Source: Thermoplasmata archaeon UBA61 (lineage in GTDB: Archaea; Thermoplasmatota; Thermoplasmata; Lutacidiplasmatales; UBA184). Taken from it: DNA of 64,000 nucleotides. Positions 1 through 7,677 of this stretch are shown here, in pieces. The notes beneath the pieces are model-generated. The model was not told the DNA's origin, did not search any database, and saw only the letters and a program-made list of their open reading frames with translations. Made by a program: the position numbers and the translations under genes. The number at the start of each line of letters is the position of its first letter. Positions within the stretch are counted from its first letter, which is position 1. The stretch is taken from contig DASW01000006.1 in the NCBI GenBank assembly GCA_002503985.1, positions 32,853 through 96,852 on the forward strand. The letters run 5' to 3'.

Positions 1-953
1 AGCACCTGGCCGACCAGGCTGTGGCCCGAGCGGACCCGAACTTTCGGTCCGAGGACGCTCGCTCGGACGCTCGCGTCCTTCTCGACCACGACGCCTTCCA
101 TCAGGATCGAGTTCTCGACATGCGCCCCGGCCTCCACGGTCGCCCCCGGGCCGAGCGTGACGTAGGGACCGAACGACGCGCCGCTCGCGCGGGCCCCCGT
201 CATGAGGGCAACAGGCCCCTTCCCGAACGTACCGCTCGGAAGCGCTCCCTTCCCGCCGCGGCCATCGTCGAAGAGGAGACGCTGCGACCGGAGAAGACGC
301 TCCGGGGTCCCGGCGTCGTCGAAGTACCCCGACATCCGGAACCCATACACCCGTCGGTCGAGCAGTCCCGGCACGATCTCCCGCTCGAAGCTCACGGCCC
401 GACCGCTCGGGACGGCGTCGAGCACCTCGCGGTTCCAGATGGCGAACCCCGCATTGATCCAACGGGAAGGGGCGTCCGCGAGCTCGGGCTTCTCCACGAA
501 CGCGAGGATCCGGTCGTCGGCGTCCAGCGCCGCGACCCCGTACGGTCGGGGGTCCTCGACCTCGGAAAGGCCCATCGTACCGATCCCCCCGTGGGCCGCG
601 TGCTGCTTCGCCATCTCGAGGAAGTCGACCCGGGCGATGACGTCCGAGTTGAGGAGGAAGAACGGGTCGCTCATCCCATCGCCCGCGTTCTTCATCCCTC
701 CCCCGGTCCCGAGCGGCGTCGCTTCGGGAACCGTCCGGAGGGGCAACCGGGCCGGATGCGCGCGGACGTACGCGTCGATCATCCCGGCCTTGTAGCCGGT
801 CGCGAGAACGACCTCCTCGACGTCGTTCGGCAGGAGGTCGAGCACATGGTAGAGCATCGGCTTGCCGGCGAGCGGGATGAGCTGCTTCGGGAGACTGTAC
901 GTGATCGGACGGAGTCGGGTTCCGAACCCGCCGATCAGCATCAGCGCCTTCAT
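1..953 (-). CDS. Sugar-phosphate nucleotidyltransferase (mannose-1-phosphate guanylyltransferase-like), 3' end missing
   Basis: It begins at the ATG at 953 and runs off the left edge. The N-terminus carries the nucleotidyltransferase signature (MKALMLIGGFGTRLRP, then PKQLIPLAGKP), followed by the typical LNSDV and ERE-type core, and the visible C-terminal part turns into a left-handed beta-helix (ENSILMEGVVVEKDASV). Such enzymes make GDP-mannose or dTDP/UDP-sugars for surface glycans and lipids in the cytosol; the exact sugar cannot be read from the sequence. A TATA-like element at 979-986 lies about 30 bases upstream, so the mRNA is probably leaderless. It is divergent from the stress-protein gene. 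Family confidence is high, substrate low. Confidence 0.88.
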   Translation of the reverse strand, partial: MKALMLIGGFGTRLRPITYSLPKQLIPLAGKPMLYHVLDLLPNDVEEVVLATGYKAGMIDAYVRAHPARLPLRTVPEATPLGTGGGMKNAGDGMSDPFFLLNSDVIARVDFLEMAKQHAAHGGIGTMGLSEVEDPRPYGVAALDADDRILAFVEKPELADAPSRWINAGFAIWNREVLDAVPSGRAVSFEREIVPGLLDRRVYGFRMSGYFDDAGTPERLLRSQRLLFDDGRGGKGALPSGTFGKGPVALMTGARASGASFGPYVTLGPGATVEAGAHVENSILMEGVVVEKDASVRASVLGPKVRVRSGHSLVGQV

Positions 954-978
954 CGCGGAGGGGCAAGGCGACCGACCT

Positions 979-1097
979 GACTAATCCCCTTCGGGTTCCC
1001 TCCCAGCGCCGGACCGGCCCGGCCTCTGGGGGGCCTGCGACCATCACCTACCGAGAGGCCTATCAGCCCCACGACACGCCCCAGCGAACCGATATCA
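979..1097. promoter_or_regulatory. Divergent promoter region with two TATA-like boxes
   Basis: On the minus strand gattagtc (979-986) lies about 30 bases before the nucleotidyltransferase ATG at 953. On the plus strand gatatca (1091-1097) lies about 31 bases before the UspA-like ATG at 1123. Both spacings predict leaderless transcripts. No operator-like repeat is obvious. Confidence 0.5.
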
Positions 1098-1122
1098 ACC
1101 CGCTTCGCCTGCGGTCCGGACG

Positions 1123-1578
1123 ATGGTATTCCGGTCGGTTCTGGTGGCGGACGACATGCTCGACGCCTCCCAGGCAGCGCTGGACGAAGCGGTGAACCTG
1201 GCCAAGCTCGCGCGGGCGAAGCTGACGATCGTGACCGTCGTCTCGGTGGTCTCTCCCTCGTTCGGAGTTCCGGTCCCGATCGGCGACTCGTTCGCCGCGC
1301 TGCTCGAGTCCGCGACGAAGCGGCTCGGGGCCCTCAAGGCCCGGTTGCTCACGGAGGGGCTCAGCGAGGTGGACACCGCCCTCCTCGAGGGGAACCCGGT
1401 CGACCGGGTGGTGGAGTTCGCCGAGAAGCTTCACCCGGACGTCATCGTCGTCGGCTCGCGCGGTTTGTCAACGGCCGGTCGGTTCCTCCTCGGGAGCGTC
1501 TCCGACGGCATCCTTCACCACGTGCACTGCTCGGTGCTCGTCGTGAAAGTCCACGCCGCTCCGAAGGCCCCGTCCTAG
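1123..1578 (+). CDS. Universal stress protein (UspA family)
   Basis: A 151-residue single-domain protein with the Rossmann-like Usp fold. The ATP-binding signature G-x2-G-x9-G-S is intact (GSRG at 111-114, GS at 124-125), preceded by the usual DVIVVGSRG strand, so it is probably of the ATP-binding subclass. Usp proteins are cytosolic and linked to stress survival; no partner is encoded beside it. The ATG was chosen because a TATA-like box lies about 31 bases upstream. It converges with the DUF1028 gene across a GC hairpin. Confidence 0.9.
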   Translation: MVFRSVLVADDMLDASQAALDEAVNLAKLARAKLTIVTVVSVVSPSFGVPVPIGDSFAALLESATKRLGALKARLLTEGLSEVDTALLEGNPVDRVVEFAEKLHPDVIVVGSRGLSTAGRFLLGSVSDGILHHVHCSVLVVKVHAAPKAPS

Positions 1579-1586
1579 ACCCAAAA

Positions 1587-1613
1587 CCCGCCCGCGCTCG
1601 CCTCAAGGGCGGG
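1587..1613. terminator. GC-rich hairpin between convergent genes
   Basis: A 7-bp perfect stem (cccgccc 1587-1593, gggcggg 1607-1613) sits between the convergent stress-protein and DUF1028 genes. There is no T-run, so a termination role is inferred from position only. Confidence 0.35.
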
Positions 1614-1627
1614 ACGCCGGCCGGGAT

Positions 1628-2332
1628 TCAGTGGGATCTCGACCGACGCTTGCGAACTTGCGACGCGTGCCACGCCACGAGCTTGCGGGCGTTCGCTTCC
1701 TCAAGGTCCACCAATCGCTCCAACTCGACGATCGGCCGACGGTGCTGGTCGACCCGAAGGTTGAGCCACTGGTCCCCCCAGGCGCGTTCAAACCACGGTC
1801 GTCGGTGAACCACGATCAGGGCGGCGGACTCCATCCCGCGACGGTCTCCCCCTTCCGCGGCACCGGCCCGAAGGGTCGCGAGCATCCGCCGAGCGAGCGA
1901 GCCGCGGGTTGATTCGAACGCGGCGGCCATCGCGGGAACGACCTCGTCCGCCGCGAGGAGGTTGCCCTGGCAGGAGAACCCCTCGCCCACGATATGGCTC
2001 GCGCTGGCAAGACACTTCTTCCCCGTCCAGGCGGCGGCGCGGCCCCGGCGGTCGACGACGCCGAGCTGTCGGTGCTCTCGCTGGGAGTCCTCGCGGGTCA
2101 GTCGGTCGACGACCTCGGTGGCGGTAGCGCCCTTCCTCAGGAGGGCGAGCCCGCTCGGACCGTACTGGTAGTTCGACATGGCCTGCGTCGCGATGGCGCC
2201 GACCCGCCATTCGGCCCAAGGCACGACGGCGCCTACTGCGAGCGGCTTGGTGGAAACGGCCGCTCCCCAGTAGACCCGCTCGGGGTCGCACGCGACGATC
2301 GAGAACGTCCCCCACGAACGTTGGCCGTACAT
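1628..2332 (-). CDS. DUF1028 family protein (Ntn-hydrolase-like fold)
   Basis: A 234-residue protein with the usual DUF1028 layout: N-terminal GTFSIVACDPE, a central AATQAMSNYQYGP-like segment, then GEGFSCQGNLLA and a C-terminal RVDQHRRPIVEL segment. DUF1028 proteins resemble Ntn hydrolases and occur in bacteria and archaea; their reaction is not established. The gene lies 54 bases after the PH-like/zinc-ribbon gene on the same strand and may be cotranscribed. The family call rests on recognised motifs; no function is claimed. Confidence 0.85.
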   Translation of the reverse strand: MYGQRSWGTFSIVACDPERVYWGAAVSTKPLAVGAVVPWAEWRVGAIATQAMSNYQYGPSGLALLRKGATATEVVDRLTREDSQREHRQLGVVDRRGRAAAWTGKKCLASASHIVGEGFSCQGNLLAADEVVPAMAAAFESTRGSLARRMLATLRAGAAEGGDRRGMESAALIVVHRRPWFERAWGDQWLNLRVDQHRRPIVELERLVDLEEANARKLVAWHASQVRKRRSRSH

Positions 2333-2386
2333 GGTCGGGGCAGGCCGAGGTGGCTCATGTAGCGAGCGGTGGGAGGACGGATTTCC

Positions 2387-2905
2387 TCAGCCCTCGAACG
2401 GAGCCCCGCACGTCGTGCACCGGGTCGCGGGGGGAGGGCTCTGCTTTCCGCAGTAGTCGCAGTGAAGGTTGGCCGGCACCCCGCCTCTTCCCGCTCCCAT
2501 CGCCCCTGGGGGAGGAGGCGGCGCCGAAGCCCGGGCCTGGCGGATCGCCGGTGCCCAGGCATCGGCCTCGCTCGTCCGAAGCAGGAAGCTGCGTTGAAGG
2601 AGCTGAACGCCGAGGTCGTTGCCCGAAGGGCCCGGGATCGCGGCGGCCCCACGGCAACGCCAGAGCGCGATCCGCAGGGTTCCGGGCACCAGGACCGGCG
2701 GACCCGCTCCTCGCTGCGCGGCCCAAGCCCGTCGACGCATCGGGCCGCCCCCCATCCCGGCGCCGGGCGGACGCGGCGGCACCGGTCCGTCGAAGATGAG
2801 CGCGTGGTTCGTGAGCGTGAGGACCCCTGCGCGCTCGCCCTCGCGGCCGACCCAGCGCACTGGTCCGGTCTTGAGCACGGTCTCCCCCGGTTCGAGCTCG
2901 ACCAT
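2387..2905 (-). CDS. PH/GRAM-like domain protein with C-terminal zinc ribbon
   Basis: 172 residues. The N-terminal half (about 1-110) reads like a PH/GRAM-type beta domain: ELEPGETVL at the start, LTNHALIF in the middle and LLQRSFLLRTSEAD near the end. After a proline-rich linker the C-terminus has two zinc knuckles, CDYCG and CTTCG, spaced as in a zinc ribbon. Such proteins are often called double zinc ribbon or PH-like hypotheticals; function is unknown. Overlapping open frames on both strands are composition artefacts. It lies upstream of the DUF1028 gene. Confidence 0.7.
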   Translation of the reverse strand: MVELEPGETVLKTGPVRWVGREGERAGVLTLTNHALIFDGPVPPRPPGAGMGGGPMRRRAWAAQRGAGPPVLVPGTLRIALWRCRGAAAIPGPSGNDLGVQLLQRSFLLRTSEADAWAPAIRQARASAPPPPPGAMGAGRGGVPANLHCDYCGKQSPPPATRCTTCGAPFEG

Positions 2906-3003
2906 GGGCTAGATGTTCTGAGCGAGGTCGTGGGTAAGAATCTAGCTCCCGAGGATCCCCGCGGCCATCGACACAAGACTGTCCCGCGCGGCTGGGGACC
3001 GGT

Positions 3004-3396
3004 TCACCCTTCGAGGTAGCGACGGAGCGGTGTCCAGTAGTACTGCTTCCAGCCCTCGCGGATGTCGACGAAGTCGGAGGCAGGGATCCCGAACTGCTCG
3101 AACGTGATGCGCGTTCCTCCCCGAACCTTGTCGAGGCCGAACTGGGCGATCGAGTAGTGGCCCTTCGGCCATCCTTCCGAACGCCAGGCGAGCACGAGAC
3201 GGTGCCCACGCTCGGCGGCGACCACGACACCGGTCAGGGAACGGTCGTAGAGCGAGAACGCGCTCCCGACCCGACTCGAGATCTTCGCCGCGCCCCCGGT
3301 GAACGTGGCGTGTTGGACCGGGTCCACCAGGGCATCGTAGACCGCGTTCGGGGTCGCCTTGATCGTCGTGGTCTGCCGTAGGTTCCGTACCGCCAT
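3004..3396 (-). CDS. SRPBCC (AHSA1/START-like) family protein
   Basis: 130 residues matching the AHSA1-like branch of the SRPBCC fold: N-terminal TTTIKATPNAVYDALVDP, then the F-x-G-x-A region and a C-terminal WKQYYWTPLRRYLEG helix. These proteins bind hydrophobic ligands or act as cochaperones; the ligand here is unknown. The ATG at 3396 was preferred over an in-frame GTG three codons earlier because a Shine-Dalgarno-like aggtgg lies just upstream of it. Confidence 0.85.
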   Translation of the reverse strand: MAVRNLRQTTTIKATPNAVYDALVDPVQHATFTGGAAKISSRVGSAFSLYDRSLTGVVVAAERGHRLVLAWRSEGWPKGHYSIAQFGLDKVRGGTRITFEQFGIPASDFVDIREGWKQYYWTPLRRYLEG

Positions 3397-3497
3397 CGTT
3401 TCCACCTTTGGTTCGCGTCTGGGCCGGTCCGTTCGATGCCCTTCCGGGCGCTCGAGGAACTCGGCTCGACCGGTGCGGGGGGGTAGTCGGCCCCTTT

Positions 3498-4877
3498 CTA
3501 AGGTTTCCTGGGAGCGAACCGGGCCATGAAGTGGGGCAACCGCTCCGGTCGGTAGGTCATCGTGAGGCCCCTAATCGTCGCCCGACGCTCGTAGACCCGT
3601 CCCACCACGTCGCCGACGAACGCCAGATGGCTCGCCGAGTAGACGCGACGGGGGATCGCCAGCCGGACGAGCTCGAGCGGCCTCTGCTTCTGCGACCCCT
3701 CGGGGAACATGATCGCGCCCACCTCTACGGTGCGGACGCCGCCCTCCCGGTAGAGTTCCACGGCGAGGGCCTGCCCGGGGAGGTCATCGTCCCCGAGATG
3801 CGGAAGGAACCGGTCCACGTCGAGGTAGATAGCGTGGCCTCCCACCGGATGCAGGAACGGAACGCCGCGCTGGTCCAATAGGGCCCCAAGGTAGCGAACC
3901 TGGCCGATCCGGTGCTCGAGATACTCTAGGTCCATCCCCTCCTCGAGCCCGACCGTCATCGCCTCGAGGTCCCGCCGGGCGAGGCCACCGTACGTCGGGA
4001 ACCCCTCGAAGAGAATGAGCGCCTCCTTGAGCCGATCGGCGAGCGTCGCGTCGCGGACCGCGACGAACCCCCCGATGTTCACGAGGCCGTCCTTCTTTGC
4101 GCTCATCGTCGCCCCGTCCGCGAGGTCGAAGAACGCGCGGCCGATCTCCGCGATCGTCCGCGATCCCATTCCGGGTTCGCGCTCCCGAACGAAGTAGGCA
4201 TTCTCGGCCCACCGGCACATGTCGAGGTAGACCGGGACGCCGTGGGCGTGGGCCACCCGGGCTACCTCGGTGAAGTTCGCCAGCGAGACCGGCTGGCCGC
4301 CGCCGGTGTTGTTCGTGATCGTCACCATGACGAGCGGGACCCGTTCCTTTCCTTCGACCGTCAGGAGGCGGTCGAGCGCCGCGGTGTCGACGTTCCCCTT
4401 GAACGGGAAGTCGCTCACGGCGTCGTACGCTTCCGCCACGGCGAGGTTGACCGGCGTGCCGCCGGCGTGCACGACGTGCGCCTGGGTCGTGTCAAAATGC
4501 ATGTTGTTCGGGACGATGTGACCCGGGTGGCACAGGGTCGAGAACAGGAGGTGCTCCGCAGCGCGCCCCTGGTGAGCGGGGACGATGTGAGGGAATCCGG
4601 TGATCTCGTGGACCTTCGCTTCGAAGTGGGCAAAGTTCCGGCTCCCCGCGTACGTCTCGTCGCCCACCATCATCGCGGCCCACTGCCGGTCGCTCATCGC
4701 GCCGGTCCCCGAGTCGGTCAGGAGGTCGATCCGCACCTCGTCCGACCGGAGGTTGAAAAGATTGAACCCGGCGCGCTCGAGGGCTGCCTCACGTTGGCGG
4801 CGGGTCGGGTTGGGCAGCCGCTCGACGACCTTCGTCTTGAACGGCTCGAACGGCAACGCCACGTCCCGAGAGGGCAT
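3498..4877 (-). CDS. tnaA: Tryptophanase / tyrosine phenol-lyase family beta-eliminating lyase (PLP enzyme)
   Basis: 459 residues, the usual size for tryptophan indole-lyase or tyrosine phenol-lyase. Family hallmarks are clear: IDLLTDSGTGAMSD, GDETYAGSRNF, TITNNTGGGQPVS, and the PLP-lysine segment MSAKKDG at about residues 258-264. The enzyme would split an aromatic amino acid to indole or phenol plus pyruvate and ammonia. Which substrate is used cannot be read with confidence, so the symbol is provisional. The internal ATG at 4877 was chosen over that at 4898 because the TATA-like box (4899-4905) abuts the upstream ATG and sits about 26 bases before 4877, as at other leaderless genes here. 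It is monocistronic. Confidence 0.88.
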   Translation of the reverse strand: MPSRDVALPFEPFKTKVVERLPNPTRRQREAALERAGFNLFNLRSDEVRIDLLTDSGTGAMSDRQWAAMMVGDETYAGSRNFAHFEAKVHEITGFPHIVPAHQGRAAEHLLFSTLCHPGHIVPNNMHFDTTQAHVVHAGGTPVNLAVAEAYDAVSDFPFKGNVDTAALDRLLTVEGKERVPLVMVTITNNTGGGQPVSLANFTEVARVAHAHGVPVYLDMCRWAENAYFVREREPGMGSRTIAEIGRAFFDLADGATMSAKKDGLVNIGGFVAVRDATLADRLKEALILFEGFPTYGGLARRDLEAMTVGLEEGMDLEYLEHRIGQVRYLGALLDQRGVPFLHPVGGHAIYLDVDRFLPHLGDDDLPGQALAVELYREGGVRTVEVGAIMFPEGSQKQRPLELVRLAIPRRVYSASHLAFVGDVVGRVYERRATIRGLTMTYRPERLPHFMARFAPRKP

Positions 4878-4898
4878 GTAGGATTGGACCGGACCCAT

Positions 4899-4908
4899 CT
4901 ATTTGAGG
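4899..4908 (-). promoter_or_regulatory. TATA-like box of the tryptophanase gene
   Basis: Minus-strand cctcaaatag immediately precedes the first in-frame ATG (4898), too close for a promoter serving that start. It lies about 26 bases from the ATG at 4877. This spacing decides the start of the lyase gene. Confidence 0.55.
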
Positions 4909-5040
4909 CCGTGCGGACCGGTGGACGTGAGCCGAGCATGCCTCGACCGGCCCCCCTTTGCTTCTGGTGGGCACCGAACGGGGTTGAACGATGTCGTACG
5001 AGATTCTTAAGAGGGAGCGCCGATGGGGGCGAGGAGTTCC

Positions 5041-5709
5041 ATGGGCGCACCAATCGCGTACTCAATGCCGCCACCAATGGCCGCCGAGCCACCGGAAGTG
5101 CAGTCGATCAAGTCGATGCTGCACCTCGCGAAGCTGCTGGCCATCATCGTCGGGATTCTCTTCCTGCTCGGCGGTATCGCGTACGCGGCGTTCCTAGCCT
5201 TCGCCTCAACCGTCTGTTCCGGATACGATGCGTACTGCGGAGGCGCCGTTATCGGGGCCCTCATCGGCGCCATCTGGATCGTGATCGGGGGCGTCGTCGC
5301 GATCATCGTCTACATGCAGATGAACTCGATCGAGGCGAAGGTCAACGACCACCAGTACGAGGCGGCGAAGTCGCAGACCCTGATCTGGATGGTCCTCGGG
5401 TTCATCTTCGGCATCCTGCTCGGCATCATCCTGCTGATCGCGTGGCTCAAGTTCGACCCGGTGATCGCCTGGCAGCGAAACCAGGGCGGTGCCCCACCGG
5501 CCGGCTACACGCAGTACGCCACTCCGGTCTATGCCGCTCCTCCCGCGGCGGCCCCCGTGTATGCCGCCCCGGTAGCGCCACCCCCCGCTCCGCCGGCAGC
5601 TCCTCCGGCCGCGCCGGCGGCGCCGTTCTGCGTAAAGTGTGGCAAGCCGACCACGTACATCGCGCAGTACGGCCGGTACTACTGCTACGCGGACAACCTG
5701 TACGTGTAG
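5041..5709 (+). CDS. Membrane protein with two transmembrane segments and a C-terminal degenerate zinc ribbon
   Basis: 222 residues from the ATG at 5041, which has ggag just upstream; an in-frame ATG at 5023 is possible. After a short proline-rich start there are three hydrophobic stretches (LLAIIVGILFLLGGIAYAAF, a region from VIGALIGAIW, and LIWMVLGFIFGILLGIILLI). A long Pro/Ala-rich linker follows, ending in CVKCG plus YYCYADNLYV. Related archaeal proteins usually end in two CxxC pairs; here the last cysteine of the second pair is Asp, so metal binding may be altered. A TATA-like ttcttaag lies at about 5004-5011. Function unknown. Confidence 0.75.
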   Translation: MGAPIAYSMPPPMAAEPPEVQSIKSMLHLAKLLAIIVGILFLLGGIAYAAFLAFASTVCSGYDAYCGGAVIGALIGAIWIVIGGVVAIIVYMQMNSIEAKVNDHQYEAAKSQTLIWMVLGFIFGILLGIILLIAWLKFDPVIAWQRNQGGAPPAGYTQYATPVYAAPPAAAPVYAAPVAPPPAPPAAPPAAPAAPFCVKCGKPTTYIAQYGRYYCYADNLYV

Positions 5710-5713
5710 GGTC

Positions 5714-5729
5714 GTCCCCGCAAGGGGAC
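5714..5729 (+). terminator. Hairpin with GCAA tetraloop after the zinc-ribbon membrane gene
   Basis: gtcccc (5714-5719), loop gcaa, ggggac (5724-5729): a perfect 6-bp stem closed by a GNRA-type loop, five bases after the stop codon. There is no T-run, so the termination role is tentative. Confidence 0.35.
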
Positions 5730-5824
5730 AGGTCAGCGCCGCCCCGACCTGAGGGCGCCGTCACGGTACGGCGGCGCGGGCCACCTACCTTCGGCTCCCC
5801 ACGACTCCCGTGAGGCGGGTGCCG

Positions 5825-6625
5825 TCACGACCGGGTGAGTTCCTTTTGGAGCTCCACGAAGAACGAGTCCCGGGCGTACCGTTCCCACCACGGCTCGTGA
5901 CCGCATCGCTCGAGAACGATCACGCGTGGGTCCACGCCGGCCCGACGAAGGGGTTCCACCACCCCCTGGAGGGGGTGAGGGTCCGCCGTGCCATGGAGCA
6001 CGACGATCGGAGCCTTGACATGCCGGAGCGCGCGGACCAATGCCCCGGACTTCCGCATCTCGTCCGCCTCTGTCCACACGGAGCGGAACGTGGCCGTGTC
6101 GGTCTCCGCCTCCGCCGGCGGATGGGGCAAGAGCTCGTACGAGTCCGCGATCTCCGCTAGCTCTCCCAAACGGCGCAGCGCGGAGGGAGGGGTCCGTGAC
6201 AACGGGTCCGCGAGCCGGTGCTCGATCTCCACGAACTCCTGCCACTGGGACCGGGTGAGCCGTTTCCGTCGGTGACGATAGACCTCGGCCGCGTACCTTA
6301 CCTGGAACGGGCCCGACCCGACCAAGACGACCTGACGAACCTTCTCCGGGTGCTCGCCGGCAACGAGGAGCACGAGCCAAGCGCCCCAGGAATGGCCCAC
6401 GAGCGCCACCGGTGGGGAGGCCCACGCATCGATCTGGTCCGAGAGCTCCTGTACCTGGCCCGAGACCGTTCGAGCGGTCTGCCACGGTTCGAGCACGCCC
6501 AGGCGGGCGCCGAGCACCTGGGCCACGGGGGCCATCGACCCTGGAGCCCCGGGGCCTCCGTGGACCACCACCGTGGCGAACGGCGCTCGTCCGTAGCGTC
6601 GCGGAGCTTGGGGCTTCGACGTCAT
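5825..6625 (-). CDS. Alpha/beta hydrolase
   Basis: 266 residues. The oxyanion-hole motif HGGPG (22-26), nucleophile elbow GHSWG (Ser79), an Asp in GTADPHP and a His in CGHEPW form a complete catalytic set. HGGPG points to the proline-iminopeptidase-like branch, but aminopeptidase, esterase and lactonase activities share it. The ATG at 6625 was chosen because it overlaps the stop of the upstream gene as ATGA, so the two are probably translationally coupled. A longer frame starting at 6670 would run deep into that gene. Confidence 0.85.
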   Translation of the reverse strand: MTSKPQAPRRYGRAPFATVVVHGGPGAPGSMAPVAQVLGARLGVLEPWQTARTVSGQVQELSDQIDAWASPPVALVGHSWGAWLVLLVAGEHPEKVRQVVLVGSGPFQVRYAAEVYRHRRKRLTRSQWQEFVEIEHRLADPLSRTPPSALRRLGELAEIADSYELLPHPPAEAETDTATFRSVWTEADEMRKSGALVRALRHVKAPIVVLHGTADPHPLQGVVEPLRRAGVDPRVIVLERCGHEPWWERYARDSFFVELQKELTRS

Positions 6626-7014
6626 GCCGGTCCCACGGGGGCCGGGGTGCCATGAAGCGCCGGCGCCCAACCGAGCCCTCGGAGGCGCTTGTCTACCTCC
6701 TCGAAGGCGTGGAGGTGGTGGCCGCAGAACTCGACCTCGCGGACCGCGGCGCCGTCCCGGTGGTTCCCGCGCTCCATCCCCCGGATGGTGCAGCGGAACT
6801 CCGCGGGCAGCGTGCAGGTCACGTCGATGTCGGAAACCTCGTAGTGCGAGAAGTATCCGGCGGGGATCGAATGGCGGAAGGCCGTTCGGACATCACAGAG
6901 GCCCATGGGGGTCGCCTTCCCTAGCGAATACAAGGCTCCTGCGCTCAAGTCCCCGGCGGTTCGGAGAACTAGCCGGCGCTCCCCGCGGTAGCGCGTTGGC
7001 CTAGGGTCCGGCAT
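6622..7014 (-). CDS. Hypothetical protein coupled to the alpha/beta hydrolase
   Basis: 130 residues from the ATG at 7014 (an in-frame start at 7086 would lengthen it). No family is recognised. It has a beta-rich centre with SDIDVTCTLPAEF and CTIRGMERG, three cysteines, and FCGHHLHAFEEVDKRL near the end. The segment could be a small beta barrel or binding domain, but this is only pattern reading. Its stop overlaps the hydrolase start by four bases (ATGA), suggesting a shared task. Confidence 0.6.
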   Translation of the reverse strand: MPDPRPTRYRGERRLVLRTAGDLSAGALYSLGKATPMGLCDVRTAFRHSIPAGYFSHYEVSDIDVTCTLPAEFRCTIRGMERGNHRDGAAVREVEFCGHHLHAFEEVDKRLRGLGWAPALHGTPAPVGPA

Positions 7015-7121
7015 GAGAACGACGGACCGCGGGCGTTGGAGCGGCGTAGGGGTCTCAGAATTCGAAGGAAATGGTTCACCCGCCACTCCCGAAGGGGCGG
7101 CGGGTGGCGGCGCTTTCGCGC

Positions 7122-7370
7122 CTACGCGGTCGCTGTCGGCTCAGGGGCCGGGTCGGCTTCGTGCTCGGTCTTCCTCGGAGTGCCGAACGACCGCAGGTGA
7201 CGGCCCCAGCGGACCCGGAGGCGCTCCTTGTGGGGCGCTCCCGAGACCACCGCGGCTACCCAACGGCAGTCCTCGCGCGGGAATTCGCGGGCGGCGAATT
7301 CCCGTACGCTAGCACTCCGGGGAAGGGAGCGCGCAGCGAAGTCGGCTCGTACGATCTGACCTGCCAGCAT
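7122..7370 (-). CDS. Small basic hypothetical protein with a strong ribosome binding site
   Basis: 82 residues, rich in Arg, with a core RWVAAVVSGAPHKERLRVRW and an acidic, proline-rich tail. No family is recognised. The case for a real gene is the strong Shine-Dalgarno run gaggagggagaga directly before the ATG, plus a TATA-like ttcttatg on the minus strand around 7420-7428. Composition alone would not distinguish it from the many shadow frames here, so confidence is moderate. Confidence 0.5.
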   Translation of the reverse strand: MLAGQIVRADFAARSLPRSASVREFAAREFPREDCRWVAAVVSGAPHKERLRVRWGRHLRSFGTPRKTEHEADPAPEPTATA

Positions 7371-7677
7371 TCTCTCCCTCCTCGGTCATTGCCTCACCTC
7401 TATCGACCCGGGTCCCCTACATAAGAACGCCGTCAATCGTGAAGGGGGTAGACCCCTTCCGGTAACCTGGGAACCCGCTCTTACACCCCCTTGCTTCCAG
7501 TGTCGGACGTTTGTCTGACCACTGACGTGCCGGATGGGTTTTCCTAGGGTGAGAGCAGGGGGGACGATCCGCGGACTCGGCTGCCCCTGCTGTGAGCCAC
7601 TTTAGCACCCCCGGGGAGGGGGGCGAGGGCCCCTTTCCGGGACGGCCTTAATGGCCCGACCGACCTAGGGCAGACCC
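7371..7677. other. 307-base intergenic region with strong hairpins
   Basis: It contains the promoter side of the small basic gene (7371-7430), a short ggggtagacccc-type inverted repeat near 7446-7458, a 7-bp hairpin gcagggg/cccctgc at about 7555-7592, and a GC-rich run near 7605-7640. A TATA-like ctttaatgg-type element around 7645-7655 may serve the metalloprotease gene at 7678. No tRNA, SRP or RNase P signature was recognised; an unannotated structured RNA is possible. Confidence 0.35.

Noticed and set aside
21..980. Long open frame on the plus strand at the left edge (319 codons)
   Set aside because: It is antisense to the nucleotidyltransferase, is Arg/Pro-rich and shows no family motif; a G+C shadow frame.
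7417..7608. 63-codon minus-strand frame in the 7.4-7.6 kb spacer
   Set aside because: No ribosome site, crosses the strong hairpin, and has no recognisable fold; the spacer was described as non-coding.
7540..7640. Hairpin cluster tested as tRNA, SRP RNA or RNase P RNA
   Set aside because: No cloverleaf, no helix-8 SRP motif and no RNase P core motif were found.
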